Assembly: GCA_014825775.1 (NCBI GenBank)
Contig: MVAQ01000110.1
Location: 1-64,000, forward strand
DNA length: 64,000 nucleotides
Source of the DNA: Krasilnikovozyma curviuscula
Lineage: Eukaryota; Basidiomycota; Tremellomycetes; Cystofilobasidiales; Mrakiaceae
Reading direction: 5' to 3'
Shown: piece by piece, positions 59,390-64,000 of the stretch
Layout of the letters: each line of letters opens with the position of its first letter
Numbering within the stretch: position 1 is the first letter of the stretch
Made by a program: the position numbers and the translations under genes
Notes under the pieces: generated by a model
Database searches by the model: none
The model's input: only the letters and a program-made list of their open reading frames with translations
What the model was told of the DNA's origin: nothing

Positions 59390-60229
59390 TTATTGTATAT
59401 TGCAGTATTGCAGTATTGCAGCTCGATATAACTGGATGCTAATTAGTTTTGAATGTTCACCGTTGCTGAAAGGTAATTTGATAGGTCGACATATAGTGGG
59501 ATGAACCAGTTAAGAATCGTGTTTGATTATTGACTAGTACTTCAGTCACTAAAACATTCAGTGGTGATTGATTGAGAAGCAGCAGAGTTGTTGTTCACGC
59601 TAGCAATGGAGGGTCGTTGAGGGTTGGAGCTGGTCATGTTGCATCAGCCAGAAGCGCTGATACACCTATGTCAAATGCAGAACCACCCCATTTTCCCGCA
59701 TTTTCTCCTCATTCGCATTCAATCAATCAAGATTGGAATCTTTGTTGTGACGAAGAAGAAGTCGATGGGTCTGATACCAACATTTTGACAGAGGAGTTAC
59801 TGAGGGAGGGTCGAGGTCGAGTTGTACTATGTAAGAAAATGAGGGAGAATAAAAGTGACTCATACACCAATGTATCCTCTTTGTTGAGTATAAACCACCT
59901 GTGGCCTTAAAACACCCCCCGCGTTGCTTGTGTGGGGTCGCCCGGCGCATTAGCCAGAGCGTCGCGCTCAACTCCTACTTCGGGAAACACACTACGTCTT
60001 CACAGCCAGTCAGCACTCATTCGTATACACATGGCTGGTTCTCATCTACAACGGCGCGCTAGCGAGTGAAAATGTAAACAAACATGAGGATCCGATGGCG
60101 TCGTCGGCGTGACTCCATCTGAAAAGCGCGACGATCTTTTGGGATAAGCAGACTCCTTTCTTCCCATTCTCCCTCTTAGTTCCTCCAAACCATAACCCTC
60201 TTCTCTGGCTGAATCCATTTGCCAGCAAG
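59390..60229. other. Intergenic, no supported gene
   Basis: About 840 nt. A short tandem repeat gcagtattgcagtattgca sits near 59400-59420. The frame 59572-59910 has no recognised motif. The rest is presumably the promoter of the secreted-protein gene. Confidence 0.5.
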
Positions 60230-62688
60230 ATGCGATCTTCCGCTGCTGGGTTTCTTACCCTCGCACTTTCTATCTCGGTAGCCCAAGCTGCCGTTGTTAG
60301 TATGCCTCAATCGGCCGTCAGGCCCATTTCACTCGAAACTGACAAAGGCACATCCTTACCTGATGCAGCTCCAGACCTATGGGACTGTATTCTAGGGGCC
60401 TGGGTCAGAGCTCCTGATCTCTCACCGAATGCTGTCGTCCAAGGGGACGCTCGACTTACTCTAAACGGAACAGCATGTGTTGACGTCCAGGGCTGGGATC
60501 TTGGTCTTAGGCTTAAGGAGAGGGCTATTGCTAGGCTCAGGTAAGCATTTGTCTATTGCCATGCCTCAGCTTCGTATCTAACGAGGCACTGGTCAACTAC
60601 CTCTTCTCCAATCAAGAGCCCAAGGTGTAGACTTCCCCGTCAAGCCTGAACGAAATATGACCAGAGGAGTTCTTAATCGCATGGACAACATCTTCGAGGT
60701 CGGACACAATTCATTACGTTTTGGATTTGGAGGGGACGAGTACGCTCAAGCCTTGGCCAACTACTGTCAGTCGGCCTCTTTGAGTTTTCCAATTTTCTCC
60801 CCTACTCATACTGACTTTCGCTCTTTCGATCTAAACAGCTGAACAGATGAAAAACAAGAGTCTATGGGAGGTCTATGGAGTCGAGCGTAGTGTCTTTGAT
60901 ATCGTTCTCCCAATGGCGTCTGTTTCAGGTTAGTCTCGCTCGTTGATTTGCGACGATCATCTCGGTCGGCTTAATTGACCTGCATCGCTCCTGCACTTCC
61001 AGAGAATAGCTCGTTACCCAACGCAACAGTGAAATCTTTCAGCCTTCATGTTCCTAACACCAACGTGAGTTTGAACCCAGCTATTACTTTGAGAGCAGCG
61101 TCTTCATCTCACAATATTACACCTTCTTGTAGTTCCCTCCATCGAGAAGTCAAAACTTCTGGATGTCCTCTAACGAAAGAGAATTGGACTTCAGCTGTGC
61201 AGAGACCATGTTCGAGTACTACTTCAAGATATCGCTGAAGAATGGTTCCACATTAGACTACCCAGCTGGGCGTACCGCTTTTCTTCCCGGGGGGACTGAG
61301 AAAACACTCTCTGTGAAGACCGAGGTAGAGGTCCCAGAAATGACTGCTCCAGTGTGGAGAGAGAGCCAGAGAGCTGAGGGTTACGGTCAAAAGGAGACAT
61401 GTGTATGTGTTTTCTAGCGCATCTCTGCGTTCTGCCGCTCACTTGCCCCCATTTTGACGCTAAACAGGACAACGGATGGAATTCTACTTTCTCCGTCAGA
61501 TTTAATGATCTCCCCACAGAGTTTATTCAAGGTCTGCTTTTACTTTTGGTCATCCACTTGCTCAAGGCTGTTCACTGATCGATCGATCTCTTACCTCCGT
61601 TCCCATTTCCTCAGGCGAGATCGTCCCTCTCAACGTGACCATTACCAGGACCGGCAACGGCTCAGAGTTTCCTTCTTTCCTCGTTTTACACGACGGATCT
61701 CAGACAAAGCCAACCTGGGCTCTCTCCAAAGCAACGACTGACGAACAAAAGGAAGCTCTCTTTCATCGGTCGACTACTCGCTGGTTTGGAACATTTGGCA
61801 GTTTATTGAGAGCCCAGCCACATCAACCACGGAAGATTGAGGAGGATCTGGGTGCAATTATTATGTGGGGTGATGATGGAAAGAAGGGTGGATTGAATCT
61901 TACTCAGGTGGACATACAGCATGTCATCTACAATCTGAATATGTAAGCTTTGCTTGTACCATGCTCACCTCTTTTCCAGGACGCGGACTTAATTATCTCT
62001 TCTTCTCTTGTTCTTTCATAGTACAAACATAACACTCCCGACTTTCTCTCATACATTCGTTGACTTTCTCTCTCTACTCCACGTCGAATTGTACACACGC
62101 TACTACTGTGCTTTCGAGTCGGCCACTGTACTTTACGATGGATCAAAACCATCTTCTAACGAGGAAGAAGCAGTGATCGACCTCAACAATGACGACAACT
62201 GGAAGGAAAGCCCTCCATGGCCAACAACAGTAAAGAAAGCCGGTGCAATTGTGTCCTCCAGCGAATTCCAACACAATGGAAACGTCAGCATAACCATTGT
62301 TATGCCTTACAATGAAGATCCAAACCTCTCTCCTCCCACACACTACACTTCTCCTGATGCTCAAACACCCGTTCTTGCCTCCGTTCCTGAAACCAGTCCT
62401 CACTTCTTTGGGCGCGTCAACACCATATGGAACCTCTTGGATACTGAGAGTAATGGTGAAGAACTGAAGAAAGGTGCTTACGACGCTTGGAATAGATTGC
62501 CGCATGGGGTGACGGGTGAGAAAGAGAGGAGGATGGGAAGGTTCGTTGGTGGTGCGATGCAGTACGTCGGCGAGGTTTGGGAGGAGAAGCTTATGAGGGA
62601 AAGGGTCAAAGCCGAGAGGTCTGAGAAATTTAGGTTGCAGGAAGTCACAAAGGATCGTGCGGACAACAAGTTTGTGGTTCAAGATTAA
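60230..62688 (+). CDS. Secreted glycoprotein, possible arrestin-like fold (unknown)
   Basis: Eight exons: 60230-60540, 60617-60765, 60839-60928, 61003-61064, 61133-61402, 61468-61531, 61615-61942, 62022-62688; 646 aa, all phases closing. An N-terminal signal peptide (SAAGFLTLALSISVAQA) leads to a domain with the feel of an arrestin-N sandwich: AVVQGDARLTLNGTACVDVQ, GWDLGLRLKERAI, SFSLHVPNTNFPPS, SLKNGSTLDYPAGRTAFLPG. Several N-x-S/T glycosylation sites lie along the length. The C-terminal 110 residues are charged (GEKERRMGRFVGG, EEKLMRERVKAERSEK). Arrestin-like domains are normally intracellular, so the signal peptide is odd; the fold call is a guess by pattern. No catalytic motif was seen. 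Confidence 0.65.
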
Positions 62689-63317
62689 GATATAACAGAT
62701 ATGTGAAGTATTTCCATCCCCTCTTTTTATTGCGCATTGCGCCTATTGATATATATCTATGTGTCCATATAATGAATTCAGAAACCCCCATTGTCAAATG
62801 TGGTTCAAGAACAGCACGTAAAATGATGCGAACAATTGGTTCCACGTCTGGTGCACAGGGCAGGCAAATCTCCACCAGCCTATATTTTCAAAATTGAGCT
62901 GCTCCACCCAGCCATCCATCTCTCACTCAGTTCCTTAACACCTTTCGATCCGCTCAGGTTAGGTGCAGTTTTACCAGTGTATAAAGCCGTGTTACCATAG
63001 ACCTCACCTACAAGAATATAATTGTTAGCATTTCTCTTATCTCATCGAGAAGACTGCAGGTAAGCTGAAATCCTCATTAGAGCAACATTGGTATGTCTAA
63101 GGATCTGATTCTAATTAGCATGAGAGGAGGGCAGGGGTGTATTAATATCACTGCAGATCCTTTCGACTTTTTCCCACATGGCGTCAAGCTCTTTTCCTCC
63201 CTCTTACAGTGACAGGCCTGACACCATCAGTGGATAAGGTTGCTTACATCAACTGGTAGGCGAACGACTACTACAGTAGGCATACGTCCCTTCATTCCCC
63301 GGCTTCCACCGGGCAGC
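62689..63317. other. Intergenic, no supported gene
   Basis: About 630 nt between two genes read in the same direction. No gene, repeat or RNA recognised. Confidence 0.5.
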
Positions 63318-64000
63318 ATGACGATGAAATCTCGGTACTATCTTGTGCTTGTCGTCCCATATGTTGCCATCACTCTCCTGGTAACATCTTACTTCACATT
63401 TGGGTGGAATAGGAAGTCTGACTTGGGTGGGGGCTTGCCCGGCTCCCCAGATCAATTTCTCAAGGAATATCGACACTCCCTCGCCTCTGACTTCTCGAAG
63501 AATGGTGCCCCAGCAACATTCTACGAAAGCTATCCTAAACAATGGAATGATGATCCAAATACTACCATTCATCTCGATGCTGGAGAAATCTGTCAAGACA
63601 TGGCCCTGAGTAACGACGGCTCATTATTGGCAGTCGGTTCTGATGGAGGCAAAGTTTACATTTATAGCACATCGAACCATCATCAGATTCATAAAATCCA
63701 ACAAGTTGGGCAAATTGTGTCGCTTGAGTTCAACCCTGCCGACTACAACATTCTAGCTGTGCAGTCTATGAACTTCCAGTCGGAATGGGTGGGACCACGG
63801 GCGATTGTTCAACTCTGGCAATTGTCGCCGTCAGGTAATAAACTAACTCTTATTTCTCAGTTTTGGATCTGATCTGACAAGGACTACTATCCCATTTCTG
63901 ATGCAGGGCAATCGCTACCAACTAGTCAGGAACTCCAAGGTTCACTTCCATTCGGTTCCCACTTCAGCAATGACGGTCAACTCCTCTTCATGGTTCACGG
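63318..64000 (+). CDS. Membrane-anchored WD40-like protein, 5' part
   Basis: The gene runs off the right edge. Exon 1 63318-63834, then exon 2 from 63907 to the window end (phase 1); about 203 residues are visible. The N-terminus MTMKSRYYLVLVVPYVAITL, LVTSYFTF is a signal-anchor, so the rest is extracytoplasmic or lumenal. The following blade-like repeats (DMALSNDGSLLAVGSDGGKV, YIYSTSN; VSLEFNPADYNILAVQS) and GSHFSNDGQLLFMVHG are WD40/beta-propeller type. The first in-frame ATG was used; a longer frame to the left has no ATG. The partner and role are unknown. Confidence 0.75.

Overview
This is nuclear DNA of a filamentous or yeast-like fungus, most likely a basidiomycete and probably a tremellomycete (Cryptococcus/Kwoniella/Tremella type). 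The reasoning is inference from gene structure. Almost every gene is cut by several short introns (mostly 45-130 nt, GT...CTNAC...AG, up to 12 per gene), genes lie close together on both strands, and the families are fungal: WOPR (Gti1/Pac2), Zn2Cys6 plus fungal-specific TF domain, SNG1/DUF3533, PEX10, SWT1, fused MoaA-MoaC, and ERS1/cystinosin. I saw no rRNA, tRNA, CRISPR array or intact transposon. Gene models were built by hand-splicing, and almost all junctions keep frame.

Layout. 0-1.3 kb: 3' end of a Thr/Ser/Val-rich cell-wall protein with a hydrophobic (GPI-like) tail. 3.3-5.1 kb: WOPR transcription factor. 5.8-7.0 kb: F-box-like protein. 7.2-8.4 kb: cystinosin-like PQ-loop transporter. 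9.5-12.4 and 12.7-15.6 kb: two tandem Zn2Cys6 regulators. 16.2-18.2 kb: SNG1-like membrane protein. 20.2-21.2 kb: second F-box-like protein, related to the first. 21.4-24.3 kb (-): AWS/SET/post-SET histone methyltransferase. 24.5-26.4 kb (-): SWT1-type PIN endonuclease, divergent from 26.6-29.1 kb (+): MOCS1-type MoaA-MoaC fusion for molybdenum cofactor. 29.3-30.9 kb: secreted M28 aminopeptidase. 31.1-32.4 kb (-): small Cys-rich secretory or membrane protein. 32.9-34.5 kb (-): aldo-keto reductase. 34.7-36.1 kb (-): PEX10, divergent from 36.3-37.6 kb (+): HTD2-type mitochondrial dehydratase. 37.7-39.4 kb (-): ACC deaminase. 41.1-42.1 kb: WW-domain protein. 42.4-44.3 kb (-): E2 ubiquitin-conjugating enzyme with a long tail carrying SUMO-interaction-like motifs. 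45-46.8 kb: low-complexity, tail-anchored-looking protein. 47.4-48.6 kb: nuclear PrxQ/Dot5-like peroxiredoxin. 49-51.1 kb: M20 amidohydrolase. 51.8-54.5 kb: MFS transporter. 55.6-57.4 kb: single-TM disordered protein. 57.7-59.4 kb: second aldo-keto reductase. 60.2-62.7 kb: secreted glycoprotein of unknown family. 63.3 kb to end: 5' part of a membrane-anchored WD40-like protein.

The neighbours are mostly unrelated housekeeping, regulatory and transport genes, so there is no convincing biosynthetic cluster or defence island. The strongest observation is in the molybdopterin gene: reading through one intron gives a MoaA that stops right after Gly-Gly, while splicing it (donor on the Gly codons) fuses MoaA to MoaC. 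This mirrors the splice-controlled architecture known for human MOCS1. Other points worth following are the E2 tail with three hydrophobic-acidic motifs, an aldo-keto reductase with an optional mitochondrial leader, several 12-18 nt micro-exons, and a secreted protein whose N-terminal half resembles an arrestin-like fold.
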